A program made the translations under genes and the position numbers. A stretch of DNA of 64,000 nucleotides from Pseudomonas putida (lineage in GTDB: Bacteria > Pseudomonadota > Gammaproteobacteria > Pseudomonadales > Pseudomonadaceae): assembly GCF_016406145.1 (NCBI RefSeq), contig NZ_CP066306.1, positions 3,162,001 to 3,226,000 of the forward strand. Direction: 5' to 3'. The notes beneath the pieces are model-generated. The model had not been told where the DNA came from. It did no database searches and worked only from the letters and a program-made list of their open reading frames with translations. Below, piece after piece: positions 1 through 8,779 of this stretch (its first letter is position 1; each line of letters opens with the position of its first letter).

Positions 1-266
1 ACGCCCAGCAAGGCGAGAAAGGCAGGCACCAGGAGGGTGAACATCTCACCCCAGCTCTGGTTCAAGTTGCCCATGGACGACACGAAAGCGATGACCAGAA
101 AAGACTGGGCGGCCAGATAGGCATCGGTGCGGTTGGCCAAGATGGTGGTTTCGTACTGAATTTCCCTGCGGTAAAAGTCTAGCCGCTCCTTCGGCGAACC
201 GAACATCCTCGCATTGTGTTCATCGATCTCGTGTTCAGGGGTGGTAGGGGTGATGATTCGAGGCAC
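1..266 (-). CDS. hypothetical membrane protein, C-terminus off the window
   Basis: An open minus-strand frame begins at a GTG (264-266) with GGAG eight bases upstream and runs off the left edge, giving about 88 visible residues. The first 45 residues are polar and charged (PEHEIDEHNARMFG, RLDFYRREI). Two hydrophobic stretches follow (AYLAAQSFLVIAFVS and MFTLLVPAFLALLG), which suggests an inner-membrane protein with a cytoplasmic N-terminus. I recognise no family. The GTG start is chosen for its ribosome-binding site and because the frame has no in-frame ATG before the conserved-looking charged segment. Confidence 0.6.
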   Translation of the reverse strand, partial: MPRIITPTTPEHEIDEHNARMFGSPKERLDFYRREIQYETTILANRTDAYLAAQSFLVIAFVSSMGNLNQSWGEMFTLLVPAFLALLG

Positions 267-462
267 GTGGCAACTCCTGGCATTCACTGAGCCATACCCC
301 GGATGGCGGTAGGCGCGTCAGAGGTAGAGCAGTGCGGGCAACGAAAATTCAGTCACCATCACCAGGCCAACCGTCCGTCGTTCGAACACGGGATCCAGCC
401 CAACAAACCCTTGTCACATCATTCGAACAGGTATGAGCCTTCCAACTGCAGGAGCTTGCACC

Positions 463-1320
463 ATGCGTGACTACCCTACCCCTCCGTTTCCCTCCCAGCC
501 GCAAAGCGTCCCGGGTTCACAGCGCAAGATGGAGCCCACCCCTGACTGTGGCGAGCACACCTACACCGGCAACGGTCGACTCAACGGAAAAGTAGCGCTG
601 ATCACCGGCGCCGACAGCGGGATCGGGCGTGCAGTCGCCATCGCATACGCCCGCGAAGGCGCAGACATTGCCCTTGCCTATCTTGATGAACACGAAGATG
701 CGCAGGAAACCGCCGGTTGGGTCCACGCTGCTGGCCGGCAATGCCTGCTGCTGCCTGGGGATCTGGCCCGGAAACAGCACTGCTACGACATCGTTGACAA
801 GACCGTGGAGCAGTTTGGTCGTATCGACATTCTGATCAATAACGCGGCCTTTCAAATGGCGCACGACAGCCTCGATGATATCGACGATGACGAATGGGTA
901 ATGACATTCGACGTCAACATCACGGCCATATTCCGCATTTGCCAGCGGGCGCTGCCATTGATGCCCAAAGGCAGTTCGATCATCAACACCAGCTCGGTCA
1001 ATTCTGATGACCCATCGCCCAAACTGCTGGCCTATGCCACTACCAAGGGTGCCATCGCCAACTTCACCGCCGGGCTGGCCCAATTGCTGGGAGACAAAGG
1101 GATTCGGGTCAACAGTGTGGCACCAGGCCCGATCTGGACTCCACTGATCCCTGCCACCATGCCCGATGAGGCAGTAAAGAACTTCGGGTCGAGCTATCCG
1201 ATGGGCCGGCCGGGCCAACCGGTTGAGGTAGCTCCGATCTACGTCTTGCTCGGCTCCGATGAGGCCAGCTACATCTCTGGCTCGCGCTATGCCGTTACGG
1301 GCGGCAAACCCATTCTTTGA
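463..1320 (+). CDS. SDR family oxidoreductase (YghA-like)
   Basis: This is a 285-residue short-chain dehydrogenase/reductase that probably reduces or oxidises an aldehyde or ketone with NAD(P)(H). The cofactor motif TGADSGIG is at residues 48-55, the NNAA motif follows, and the catalytic Y-x3-K is visible as YATTK with its serine in NTSS. A 40-residue Pro-rich N-terminus (MRDYPTPPFP) precedes the Rossmann fold; this is typical of the YghA subgroup, often induced by stress. The start at 463 has GGAG at 451-454; an in-frame ATG 30 bases upstream lacks a good site. The hemerythrin gene follows after 40 bp on the same strand, so the two may be co-transcribed. The true substrate is unknown. Confidence 0.88.
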   Translation: MRDYPTPPFPSQPQSVPGSQRKMEPTPDCGEHTYTGNGRLNGKVALITGADSGIGRAVAIAYAREGADIALAYLDEHEDAQETAGWVHAAGRQCLLLPGDLARKQHCYDIVDKTVEQFGRIDILINNAAFQMAHDSLDDIDDDEWVMTFDVNITAIFRICQRALPLMPKGSSIINTSSVNSDDPSPKLLAYATTKGAIANFTAGLAQLLGDKGIRVNSVAPGPIWTPLIPATMPDEAVKNFGSSYPMGRPGQPVEVAPIYVLLGSDEASYISGSRYAVTGGKPIL

Positions 1321-1360
1321 CCCGCAAGGCCGTGATTCCACAACCGCGATGAGGTGCACC

Positions 1361-1825
1361 ATGAACGCTATCGATCTGCTGATTCAAGACCACAAACTGG
1401 TTAAAAAGCTGCTGGACGAACTGTCCTCAACCACCGAGCGCGCCGTCAAGAAGCGTGCCGAACTCCTGCATCGGATCGAGCAGGAGTTGCAGATCCACAC
1501 CGCGCTTGAAGAAGAGATCCTGTACCCGGCCATCAAACAAGCCGGGGGTAAGGAAGAAGCGAAGATGTACTACGAGGCAAAAGAGGAACACCGCACGGTC
1601 GATGCGCTGGTGTTGCCGGACCTGCTGCACACCGAAACCGGCACGCTCGAATTCGCAGGCCGCGTCAAAGTGATGAAAGAGTTGCTTGAACACCATATCG
1701 AAGAGGAGGAAGACGAGTTGTTTCCCACGGCGAAAAAGCTGCTGAGCAAAGATCTGCTGGAAGAAATGGGCCAAGCCATGGAAGCGCATAAAAAGATGCT
1801 CAAGGGTGAGCAGCGTGCCGCTTGA
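1361..1825 (+). CDS. hemerythrin domain-containing protein
   Basis: This 154-residue cytoplasmic protein is almost entirely helical, and its histidines and acidic residues are spaced as in hemerythrin HHE domains. The ligands appear in QDHKL near the N-terminus, HTALEEEILYP, EEHRTVDAL and HHIEEEEDELFP. Such domains bind a di-iron centre and have been linked to oxygen, NO or iron-stress handling. It lies 40 bp downstream of the SDR gene, with GAGGTG just before the ATG. The stress role is inferred from the family and from its neighbour. Confidence 0.85.
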   Translation: MNAIDLLIQDHKLVKKLLDELSSTTERAVKKRAELLHRIEQELQIHTALEEEILYPAIKQAGGKEEAKMYYEAKEEHRTVDALVLPDLLHTETGTLEFAGRVKVMKELLEHHIEEEEDELFPTAKKLLSKDLLEEMGQAMEAHKKMLKGEQRAA

Positions 1826-1919
1826 ATTCAAAGCAGCAAAGCAGAAGGCATGAAATGCCACTGGCAGATGCTGCAAGGAGCCGCGGGCAGGATTATGACC
1901 CCATACGCCTGCCCTAGCC

Positions 1920-2696
1920 TCAACGGTTGCCTAGCATTCTTGCCAACACGAACGTTGCCACCACGGCCAGTACGACTGCGCCAGTAATGGACGGTACCGT
2001 ACCCAGCGGCTCGATCGAGATTTTCACGGCCAGGTAGAAGCCCAACACCCCCACAGCGCCAATGGCATTGCCACGCACGATCGCACCCAGCTCCTGGTGA
2101 CCGCCCTGAACATGGGCGAACACCGCCAGCGGCCAGGCAATCACCGGGATGGGTGCCAGCAGGCCGCTGGCAACCGGCCCAAGCCATTGGGCACTGGCAG
2201 TGATCGCCACCAACAGCAGGGTTGCCGTGAGCATGCGCATGGGGATCACCCAGCGAGGCAGCGGCACAACCTTCGCGGCACCGGCCTGCGCATTGTTCGA
2301 GGTAAGGATGATGATCAGCGTTAGCAGGAGCAACGTCACGCAGACTGACACCGCCACCATGCCCAAGCGACTCATCACAAAGGCTGTGGCCGCGTAAACC
2401 GCCACGCCCGTGATGCAGCCGATAAAAGCGGACACACGCCGGGTCACCAGGTAGTAGAACAGGTAGGTTGCCTGCACCGCGGCCAACCCCGCCAATGCGC
2501 CAGGCACCGCCTGCAACGCAAAACCAGGCCCCTGTTCGAGGCTGAGAAACAACATGACCAGGGCCGAGGTGACCGGCAGCCCGGAGAGGAGCCCCCCGAT
2601 CTGGGTACCCCAGCGCCTGGCTGCCAGCGAGATGGCCAGCATGAGGGTCGGGGTGATCAGGAACTTGAGGTAGAAGGCAGTCATTGAGGGCAGCAT
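1920..2696 (-). CDS. polytopic inner-membrane protein of unknown function
   Basis: This is a 258-residue, very hydrophobic protein with about eight predicted membrane segments, for example FLITPTLMLAISLAA near the N-terminus and AVVLAVVATFVLARML at the C-terminus. A polar loop around residue 140 (SNNAQAGAAKVVPLPR) splits it into two halves. No catalytic motif or transporter signature is recognisable. The start is uncertain: an ATG at 2696 is used, but a TTG at 2705 and an ATG at 2684 are also in frame and none has a strong ribosome-binding site. It is transcribed in the same direction as crcB, about 90 bp downstream of it. Confidence 0.7.
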   Translation of the reverse strand: MLPSMTAFYLKFLITPTLMLAISLAARRWGTQIGGLLSGLPVTSALVMLFLSLEQGPGFALQAVPGALAGLAAVQATYLFYYLVTRRVSAFIGCITGVAVYAATAFVMSRLGMVAVSVCVTLLLLTLIIILTSNNAQAGAAKVVPLPRWVIPMRMLTATLLLVAITASAQWLGPVASGLLAPIPVIAWPLAVFAHVQGGHQELGAIVRGNAIGAVGVLGFYLAVKISIEPLGTVPSITGAVVLAVVATFVLARMLGNR

Positions 2697-2789
2697 CGGA
2701 TTCAAAAGACAGGAGTGGGCTTATCGTGCCTGACAGGCGGCAGATAAGCGCCCAATGCTAATGGAACCGCTGAGGCTTTACTCAGATTA

Positions 2790-3173
2790 TTAGCGCCCGC
2801 TGATAAAGTAGAACGTCGCAAGCCCTGCAGCGGTCATCAGTAGCGAACCCGAGACATGCAGCGCGATGGAACCCAGCGCCCACAAAATACGCCCCTCCTG
2901 AATAAGCGACACGACCTCCGCGGAAAATGTGGAGAACGTGGTCAATCCGCCGCAAAAACCGGTGATCAGCAGCAGGCGCCATTCGGGGCTGAGCGACGGC
3001 GATGCGGAGAAAAATGCGATGGCCAAACCAATGATGTAGCCACCAATGAGGTTAGCCAACAGCGTACCTGGCGGCACGGCGGGGAACAGTGCATTGAGCT
3101 TCATGCCCAGGCCCCAGCGGAGCCAGGCACCGACCATGGCACCAAGCCCAATAGCCAATAGTGACTTCAACAT
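2790..3173 (-). CDS. crcB: fluoride efflux channel CrcB (Fluc)
   Basis: CrcB/Fluc is a small inner-membrane channel that works as a dual-topology dimer and expels fluoride. The 127-residue product has four hydrophobic segments, the Asn-containing NLIGGYIIG motif and the hallmark [13 protein letters not shown]. Its ATG overlaps the last seven bases of the DUF2986 gene (3167-3173), so it is probably translated by coupling to that gene. I looked for a fluoride riboswitch upstream and could not recognise one. The length fits the family. Confidence 0.92.
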   Translation of the reverse strand: MLKSLLAIGLGAMVGAWLRWGLGMKLNALFPAVPPGTLLANLIGGYIIGLAIAFFSASPSLSPEWRLLLITGFCGGLTTFSTFSAEVVSLIQEGRILWALGSIALHVSGSLLMTAAGLATFYFISGR

Positions 3174-3346
3174 ACAGCATCGCGCTCCGGGCAAAGAGCT
3201 GGCAGGCTCTCGGTATCGGCATCAGCCGCCAGCTTGAGCCGATCGGCCTTGCAGATGTATTTGGGCTTGTTTCGCGGTGCCAGTTTGGCGGCGGCCTTTT
3301 TCTGATGCGCTTGCAGCAACTGTTTGATTTTCTTGCGACGGTTCAT
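3167..3346 (-). CDS. DUF2986 small basic protein
   Basis: This is a 59-residue, Lys/Arg/Ala-rich protein that begins [20 protein letters not shown] and ends with a cysteine-containing tail ([10 protein letters not shown]). The motif KYICKADR is typical of the short DUF2986 family, whose function is unknown. The stop codon lies within an ATGTTGA overlap with the crcB start. The start at 3346 is chosen because the conserved family N-terminus begins there; an in-frame ATG at 3382 would add twelve poorly conserved residues. A nucleic-acid-binding role is only a guess from the charge. Confidence 0.75.
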   Translation of the reverse strand: MNRRKKIKQLLQAHQKKAAAKLAPRNKPKYICKADRLKLAADADTESLPALCPERDAVC

Positions 3347-3380
3347 GGTGCAACTCGGTACGGGGTTGATCAGGTAAGCC

Positions 3381-3396
3381 ACATCATAAGTGATGT
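3381..3396. promoter_or_regulatory. palindrome upstream of DUF2986-crcB
   Basis: ACATCA-taag-TGATGT is a perfect 6+6 inverted repeat. It sits about 35 bp upstream of the DUF2986 start codon, between that gene and the DUF1289 gene. The position suits an operator overlapping the promoter, but no regulator is known to me for this sequence. Confidence 0.3.
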
Positions 3397-3422
3397 ATCC
3401 AGGCCCTGGGCGCGCGGATGAA

Positions 3423-3623
3423 TCACTCGTTGCCCTGGCGCTTGGCGTTTTTCTTGACGATGGCCTTCATCCGCGTCGCAGCACGCTGCACGGTGGCCAT
3501 CTTCTCCGGGCGTTTCATGCCGCGCCACTTGCGGATTTCCTCACGGGTCCGGCCGCAGCTCACGCACAGCTCGCTGTTGAGCTGGCAAAGCGAGACGCAG
3601 GGGTTTTCGATGTCTTTGGCCAT
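3423..3623 (-). CDS. DUF1289 small cysteine-rich protein
   Basis: This 66-residue protein carries the DUF1289 signature: NPCVSLCQLN followed by CVSCGRTREEIRKW, with four closely spaced cysteines that could bind a metal or an Fe-S centre. The C-terminus is basic (RMKAIVKKNAKRQ). DUF1289 proteins are common in proteobacteria and have no settled function. It lies about 77 bp upstream of the DUF2986-crcB pair on the same strand and may share a transcript with it. Family assignment is confident; function is unknown. Confidence 0.85.
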   Translation of the reverse strand: MAKDIENPCVSLCQLNSELCVSCGRTREEIRKWRGMKRPEKMATVQRAATRMKAIVKKNAKRQGNE

Positions 3624-3736
3624 GGGCTGCTCCGGTCATGGCCGCGAATGATAGCGCAAGGCGGCCTGATCCGGTGCAGGCACAAAGCCGCAGGGCGGTA
3701 CACACCCACCTGCGACCGGGGCCGTACAACCGGACC

Positions 3737-5905
3737 TCAAGCCGCCGCCACCCGCTCGGCATCGCCGCTGACCTCGAATTGCCCGACCAGTTTCTGCAGC
3801 TTGCTGGCATTGGCCTTCACCGTCTCGGCACTGCTCTGCAGAACTACCGCTGTCTGGCGCATTTCGCTGGAAGACTGATTGACCTGCTCAATAGTCTTGC
3901 CGTAGGCGAGGCTGCGCTGGTTGAGCTGCTGAATGATCTGGAACATGCTCTCTACCGCCTGGTGCAACTGTACGTTCTCCGACGAGGCATCTTCGGCCAG
4001 GCGCAAACTGTCATCGACATTATGTACCCCCTCCTCCATGAAGCTGACGGCTTGCTGGGTTTCATTCTGCAGGCCTTCGACCATGTGCCGGATGTCGTCG
4101 GCGGCGCGCGCCGTGCGCGAAGCCAGGCTGCGCACTTCGTCGGCCACCACCGCAAACCCTCGGCCATGCTCGCCCGCGCGGGCGGCCTCGATGGCGGCAT
4201 TGAGAGCCAGCAGGTTGGTCTGGTTGGTGATGTCACTGATCAGCCCGCTGATGTTGCCGATCTGCGCCATCCTGCTGTCGAGCAACTGCACACTGGAAGC
4301 AGAACGCGCTACCACATCCCGAATCGACTGGGTGCCCGCCTGCACTGCCAGGTACTGCTCGCGGGCACGGCTGACCACCTCGTCCATGGCCTGCTTCATC
4401 TGCTCTGCGCTGACCGAAGCCTGCTGCAGTTCGCCCAGTTGCTCCTCCATGATGATCATCATCTGGTGCACCGCCTCGGCCACTTCGGTGGAGGTGACGC
4501 TCGCTTCGTGGCTGCGGCCCAACATCATCTGGTTGGTGGCGCCCACCGTGCGGCTGGCCTTGACCACTTGGCCCACCACCGAGTCCAGGCGGTCGATGAA
4601 GCTGTTGATCCAGCGCGCCATGTCGCCACTTTCATCGTTGGCCATGGTCGTGGTGTCCAGGCGTTGGCGCAGGTTGCCCTCGCCCTCGGCGATGGTACGC
4701 AGTACATCGGTCATGCCATTGAGCCTGGCAGCGAGCCGCCTTGGCCCCAGCGCACTGAAAAGCAGTGTGGCAGCCAGCATGCTCACGGCCAGCAGCGCAT
4801 CGTTGATGCCTTGCGCCAAGCCCGCGTAGTGCTGCACCAGGAAGTTGCAACCGAAGAGGCCGGCCATGATGGCGATGTACGGCTTCATCAACCCGTAGCT
4901 GAGTGAGCGTCGCCGGTAGACCTCCTCCAGATCGGCTTCGCACATCATGCCCCAACGGTCTGGCGAGCCCGGCAACTGGAATGTGACGCCTTTGCCCACC
5001 ACTGGCACATGGCGATAGTCCGAGTAGCCAGGGTAAGTCACGAACAGGTTGGCGCCCTGGCGGATGGTTTCCCGAACGCCTGGATGAAGCTCACGGGTGG
5101 CAGGGTCGGTAAAGCGCAGCTCAAGCTCGGTATGGCGCTGGACCTGCACGGTGCTCCATGGCGTATGCACCCCGCTCTTGAGGTTTTCCCCATGGGTGAA
5201 AGTGCCGTCCTCGAAACGCGAGCGCGACAAGGCGGTACCCGGTTTGATAGCAGGGTCGAAATGCGATTGCGCCATGAACAGGTAATTGTCACCGGACTCG
5301 GCATAGATATGCCCGGCCTCGCGCTGGATCAGGTCGCCCAATACGTCATTGGGCACCCGACCGCAGAGGCAGCCGTAGACCTTCCCTTGCGCTTTGAGCG
5401 GCTGATAGAACATCAGTGTCACTTCGTCGTGAAACCGCGACGACGAGGGGCCGATCTGCAAGGTCAGCGGATCACTGTAGGGGCCGTGCAAAAACGGCGC
5501 CTTCAACCCTTGGGCCAAGGCGCCCAGTTGCTCGATGCGTTGGCCGTTACTGCGTTGGCCCCAAGTCGACAACACAACCGTGCCACTGGTGTCGATGATG
5601 AACAGTTCCGAGAAGTCGTTCGCTTGGGCCAGCTTGTCCAGCAATGGCGCGCGGTCGACGTGAGCCAGAGCCGGGCCAAGGTTTTCAGCAAGTTCCGCCA
5701 GGTGTTCCCACTGTTCTCTCGCCCAGCTGTGCAGCAACTGCATGCGCGTCTGGGCAATGGCTTCGAAAGTCTGCTCGATGACCGGATAAGTCGATCGGTT
5801 GAGCCCGCAGGACCAGCGCATGCTGAGCTTGCTGGTTTTTCCGAACCACGGCAGCCAACGCTTCTCACCCGATGACAACTGCATGGAACCACTTGAAAGC
5901 GACAT
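3737..5905 (-). CDS. methyl-accepting chemotaxis protein with sensor before the membrane segments
   Basis: This 722-residue chemoreceptor signals to CheA/CheW. The C-terminal signalling domain (about 440-722) has the highly conserved hairpin tip [20 protein letters not shown]. Two hydrophobic segments lie at about 337-360 and 367-387, and a HAMP-like stretch follows. The large Cache-like sensor (about 45-335) precedes both segments, and no membrane segment or signal peptide is visible at the N-terminus. That topology puts the sensor in the cytoplasm, unlike classical receptors. Start 5905 is preferred because GGTGA lies five bases upstream; in-frame ATGs at 5884, 5917 and 5926 are alternatives. 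The ligand is unknown. Confidence 0.88.
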   Translation of the reverse strand: MSLSSGSMQLSSGEKRWLPWFGKTSKLSMRWSCGLNRSTYPVIEQTFEAIAQTRMQLLHSWAREQWEHLAELAENLGPALAHVDRAPLLDKLAQANDFSELFIIDTSGTVVLSTWGQRSNGQRIEQLGALAQGLKAPFLHGPYSDPLTLQIGPSSSRFHDEVTLMFYQPLKAQGKVYGCLCGRVPNDVLGDLIQREAGHIYAESGDNYLFMAQSHFDPAIKPGTALSRSRFEDGTFTHGENLKSGVHTPWSTVQVQRHTELELRFTDPATRELHPGVRETIRQGANLFVTYPGYSDYRHVPVVGKGVTFQLPGSPDRWGMMCEADLEEVYRRRSLSYGLMKPYIAIMAGLFGCNFLVQHYAGLAQGINDALLAVSMLAATLLFSALGPRRLAARLNGMTDVLRTIAEGEGNLRQRLDTTTMANDESGDMARWINSFIDRLDSVVGQVVKASRTVGATNQMMLGRSHEASVTSTEVAEAVHQMMIIMEEQLGELQQASVSAEQMKQAMDEVVSRAREQYLAVQAGTQSIRDVVARSASSVQLLDSRMAQIGNISGLISDITNQTNLLALNAAIEAARAGEHGRGFAVVADEVRSLASRTARAADDIRHMVEGLQNETQQAVSFMEEGVHNVDDSLRLAEDASSENVQLHQAVESMFQIIQQLNQRSLAYGKTIEQVNQSSSEMRQTAVVLQSSAETVKANASKLQKLVGQFEVSGDAERVAAA

Positions 5906-6083
5906 TATCTTCACCATAAGCGACATCACAATGGCAAAGTGATAGCAAATAATACGCCAACTCGTATGCAAGCTAATGATTAGGCAGGTAGCCATGCCCT
6001 CGGTACGCCATCTTCGCACCAATGACGGGCAGAAATTGCCACCCGCGCCAATATGGGTCGCCCGCCACAGGACCTGATCTCAT

Positions 6084-7016
6084 TCACCGCCAGTACTGCG
6101 TGTCATCGACAATCTGTTCATGCCCTGCAAATAGCGCCGGCAGCTGCTCCTTGAGGTAGTCGATCCAGGTCCGCACCTTGGCATCCAGATAGTGCCGCGA
6201 CGGGTACATGGCATACAGCGCACACTCACGCAGACGGTAAGGCGCCAGCAAACGCCGCAAGCGCCCCTGCTCGATCGCCTGGCTGGCCGTATAGAACGGC
6301 AACAGCCCGATGCCCATGCCCAGTTCACTGGCCACCAGCATCGCGTCGGCGACGTTGGTCAGGAAGCTGTCGCGGGGCGCGATCACGCAATGGTCCAGCC
6401 CCTGCGGGAACACCCAGTCGCCCTCATACATCGGGTACGCCATGCGCAAGCAGCGATGCTCATGCAGGTCTTCAGGCCGCTCGGGCACGCCATGGACCTC
6501 CAGGTAACTGGGCGCGGCGCAGGGGATGCTGAAGATGGTGCCCAGCGGCACAGCGATCAGCTGCGAGTCGGGCAAGGCTTCGTCCACGGTGATCACCACA
6601 TCGTGCCCTTCGGCCAGCGGGTCGGGGTTGCGCTGGGACAGTGTCAGCTCCACCACCACGTCCGGGCATAGTGCGTTGTAGCCGGCCACCAGCGGCATCA
6701 GCAACAGGCCAAGGCCGTGCGGGCAATGCAGCCGTAGCCGGCCGCGGGGGGTCAAGTGCGCGCCGCGCGCCTCGCCCACCGCCTCTTCGGTCAACAGCAG
6801 GATCTGCCGCGAGCGCTCCAGAAACCGCTCGCCGGCCTCGCTCATGCGCAAGCGCCGGGTGGTGCGGTGCAGCAGGCGAGTCTGCAGCTGGTTCTCTAGC
6901 TCGGCGACGATCCGCGACACCTGCGCGGCAGAAATGTCCAGGGCATTGGCAGCCGCGGCGAAGCTGCCGCACTCCACTACCCGGGTGAAGGTACGCATGG
7001 CGTGCAGCATGTCCAC
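6084..7016 (-). CDS. LysR-family transcriptional regulator
   Basis: This is a 310-residue LysR-type regulator. The winged HTH occupies residues 1-60 (FTRVVECGSFAAAANALDIS, AAQVSRIVAELE), and the C-terminal co-inducer domain is of the periplasmic-binding-protein type. It is divergent from the DUF2790 gene across a 125 bp gap, the usual position for a LysR regulator and its target, so it may control that gene. The nearer relatives are the CrgA/DhcR-like LysR proteins. The effector cannot be told from sequence. Confidence 0.88.
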   Translation of the reverse strand: MDMLHAMRTFTRVVECGSFAAAANALDISAAQVSRIVAELENQLQTRLLHRTTRRLRMSEAGERFLERSRQILLLTEEAVGEARGAHLTPRGRLRLHCPHGLGLLLMPLVAGYNALCPDVVVELTLSQRNPDPLAEGHDVVITVDEALPDSQLIAVPLGTIFSIPCAAPSYLEVHGVPERPEDLHEHRCLRMAYPMYEGDWVFPQGLDHCVIAPRDSFLTNVADAMLVASELGMGIGLLPFYTASQAIEQGRLRRLLAPYRLRECALYAMYPSRHYLDAKVRTWIDYLKEQLPALFAGHEQIVDDTQYWR

Positions 7017-7141
7017 GGGGCTCAGCTCCTTGTTCGTTCTTATTCGTACGTTCCAGGCAGGAATCTATCACGACTTAGCCCATTTATTGTGCACAGCCAA
7101 ACAATACATCATTGGTAAAACATTGAAGAAAGGAGCCTGCC

Positions 7142-7417
7142 ATGAACATCAAACGCTCGATCGCGCTGCTTGCGCTCTCTGCCACCTTCGCCTCGTTCGG
7201 CGCCGTGGCCGCCCCAGGCGCCGCGCAGCCGGCCGCCAACGACAGCACCAACTACGAATACGGCATGCCGCTGGATGTAGCAAAAGTGGTGTCGATCTCT
7301 CCGGCAAGCAACATTGCCGATTGCCAGGTGGGCACTGCGCACATGGTTTACGTCGACCACCAAGGCCAGACCCACGAGGTCAACTACCGGGAAATGGGTA
7401 ACTGCTCGCAGCAGTGA
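7142..7417 (+). CDS. DUF2790 periplasmic small protein
   Basis: This is a 91-residue exported protein. A signal peptide (MNIKRSIALLALSATFASFG, cleavage likely after AVAA) is followed by a 65-residue mature part with two cysteines (ADCQVG and GNCSQQ) that could form a disulfide. The core (YEYGMPLDVAKVVSI, MVYVDHQGQTHEVNY) is typical of DUF2790, a pseudomonad family often induced by metal or envelope stress. AGGAG lies seven bases before the ATG. It is divergent from the LysR gene at 6084-7016. No molecular function is established. Confidence 0.85.
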   Translation: MNIKRSIALLALSATFASFGAVAAPGAAQPAANDSTNYEYGMPLDVAKVVSISPASNIADCQVGTAHMVYVDHQGQTHEVNYREMGNCSQQ

Positions 7418-7418
7418 T

Positions 7419-8114
7419 TCAGGCCAGCACCTGGGTGATCCAGCCAACCTGCCTGGCAAAGTCCTGCAGTTTGTGTGGCGCGATCGCATCCCGGGCACGT
7501 TCGAAGTTGGCCAGGGTCTGCTGCTTCTGACGCAGCATGCGCTGCCACTTGGTGACAAACGCCGGGCTTTTCTCCCGCATCAGCACCGGGCCAAAATACA
7601 GCTCTTCGGCGCTATAGACGACCGCCTCGCCCGGCTCGGCAACGATGATCTCGTAGTCGAAACGGTTCTCGCGCAACACCTCTTCGCAGACAATCCGGTA
7701 GCTGTTGGCCATCAGCCAGGCCCGTAGCTCACCCTCCCCCCCATTGGGCTGCAGGATCAGGCGCTCGCTGCCGCTCAGGCGCGCCTTGCCCCGCTCCAGG
7801 ATTTCGCACATGGTGTCGCCGCCCATGCCGCAGATACTCACCGCCGAGATGCGGTCTTGCGCCTGGATCGCCTCCAGGCCATCGGCCAGGCGGATGGTGA
7901 TGCGTTCCTGCAGGCCGTTGCGGCGCACATTGCGCTGGGCCGAAGCATACGGCGTTTGCGCCACTTCGCCGGCCACACCTGCTTCGATCGCGCCACGCAG
8001 CGCCAGCGCCACCGGCAGGTAGCCGTGGTCCGAGCCGATATCGGCCAGGCGCGCGCCCTGCGGTACATGCGCCGCCACACGCTCCAGGCGCATCGACAAT
8101 GTCTGTTCGTTCAA
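7419..8114 (-). CDS. trmK: tRNA (adenine-N1)-methyltransferase TrmK family
   Basis: This is a 231-residue class I SAM-dependent methyltransferase of the TrmK/YqfN family, which methylates N1 of adenine 22 in tRNA in Bacillus. The hallmark SAM motif ADIGSDHGYLP is near residue 20, and SICGMGGDTMCEIL and LQPNGGEGELR follow. A TTG start at 8114 is chosen: AAGGGG lies six bases upstream and the family N-terminus NEQTLSMRLERV begins there; the first in-frame ATG (8093) would remove conserved residues. It is convergent with the DUF2790 gene and ends two bases from its stop. The exact tRNA target in Pseudomonas is inferred. Confidence 0.85.
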   Translation of the reverse strand: MNEQTLSMRLERVAAHVPQGARLADIGSDHGYLPVALALRGAIEAGVAGEVAQTPYASAQRNVRRNGLQERITIRLADGLEAIQAQDRISAVSICGMGGDTMCEILERGKARLSGSERLILQPNGGEGELRAWLMANSYRIVCEEVLRENRFDYEIIVAEPGEAVVYSAEELYFGPVLMREKSPAFVTKWQRMLRQKQQTLANFERARDAIAPHKLQDFARQVGWITQVLA

Positions 8115-8265
8115 CTCAAGCCCCTTGCTCAACAATCGGCGCGATTCTGACCGCCGGGGCGCGCTATTACAATGCGTGCGGGCCAAGCGGTGCCCGGTGG
8201 CTCGACCCCTGCGCCATGCTCGCGTAGGCTTGCGGCTTTCCTTCCGTCGCAAGGCAAAACACTTT

Positions 8266-8625
8266 ATGGCCAACATTATCTTCACCCCGGATTCCGATGC
8301 CGAGTCCATTTCTTCCGACGTCGCTGAGTTCAACGGCGTGCTGGTGACCACCCAGATTCCAGCCGATCTGGACGGCGATATCGTGCAGCAGAGCGAAAGC
8401 ACCCTGCAGGCACTGAAAGAGGCCTTGGAAAAGGCCGGCAGCGGCATGGACCGGGTCATGCACCTGACCATCTACCTCACTGACATGGCCGACCGCGCCG
8501 CCTTCAACGAGGTGTACCAGCGTTTCTTCAGCAAGCCGTGGCCGGTGCGTGCTGCCGTGGGCGTGGCGGCGCTGGCGTACCCGCAAATGCGTGTCGAAGT
8601 GACCGCGATGGCGGCCAAGGGCTGA
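8266..8625 (+). CDS. RidA/YjgF family protein
   Basis: This 119-residue protein has the RidA fold. Family landmarks include DGDIVQQSESTLQALKEAL, VMHLTIYLTDM and the C-terminal PVRAAVGVAALAYPQMRVEV with the conserved arginines of the trimer-interface pocket. RidA proteins hydrolyse reactive enamine/imine intermediates released by PLP enzymes, although several subfamilies lack that activity. It stands alone between the divergent trmK gene and rlhA. Whether it is a true imine deaminase cannot be decided without the full active-site alignment. Confidence 0.88.
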   Translation: MANIIFTPDSDAESISSDVAEFNGVLVTTQIPADLDGDIVQQSESTLQALKEALEKAGSGMDRVMHLTIYLTDMADRAAFNEVYQRFFSKPWPVRAAVGVAALAYPQMRVEVTAMAAKG

Positions 8626-8647
8626 CATAGCGGTTGCCTCACTGCCA

Positions 8648-8666
8648 GGGGCTGCAAAGCGGCCCC
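8648..8666 (+). terminator. GC hairpin after the RidA gene
   Basis: GGGGC-tgcaaagc-GGCCCC folds into a short GC-rich hairpin 22 bases after the RidA gene stop. No thymine run follows, so it is at best a weak intrinsic terminator. Confidence 0.4.
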
Positions 8667-8779
8667 AACCCAAGCGGGAAGCCGCACCGGCAAAACACCT
8701 CTGGGCAGCCAAAGCATGCCACTCGCCCATTTCCCCGCTACAATGCCGCCCTACCGTGACAGCCCGAACCTATAACGAC

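Noticed and set aside
3347..3422. Fluoride riboswitch before the DUF2986-crcB pair
   Set aside because: The stretch contains CTGATCAACCCC, vaguely like the riboswitch 3' part, but I could not find the conserved 5' GATGG-GTTCNCC segment or the pairing.
3638..4906. A 422-residue plus-strand frame opposite the chemoreceptor
   Set aside because: It is a typical shadow in high-GC DNA: no family motifs, odd histidine/leucine-rich composition, and it lies wholly over a clear chemoreceptor gene.
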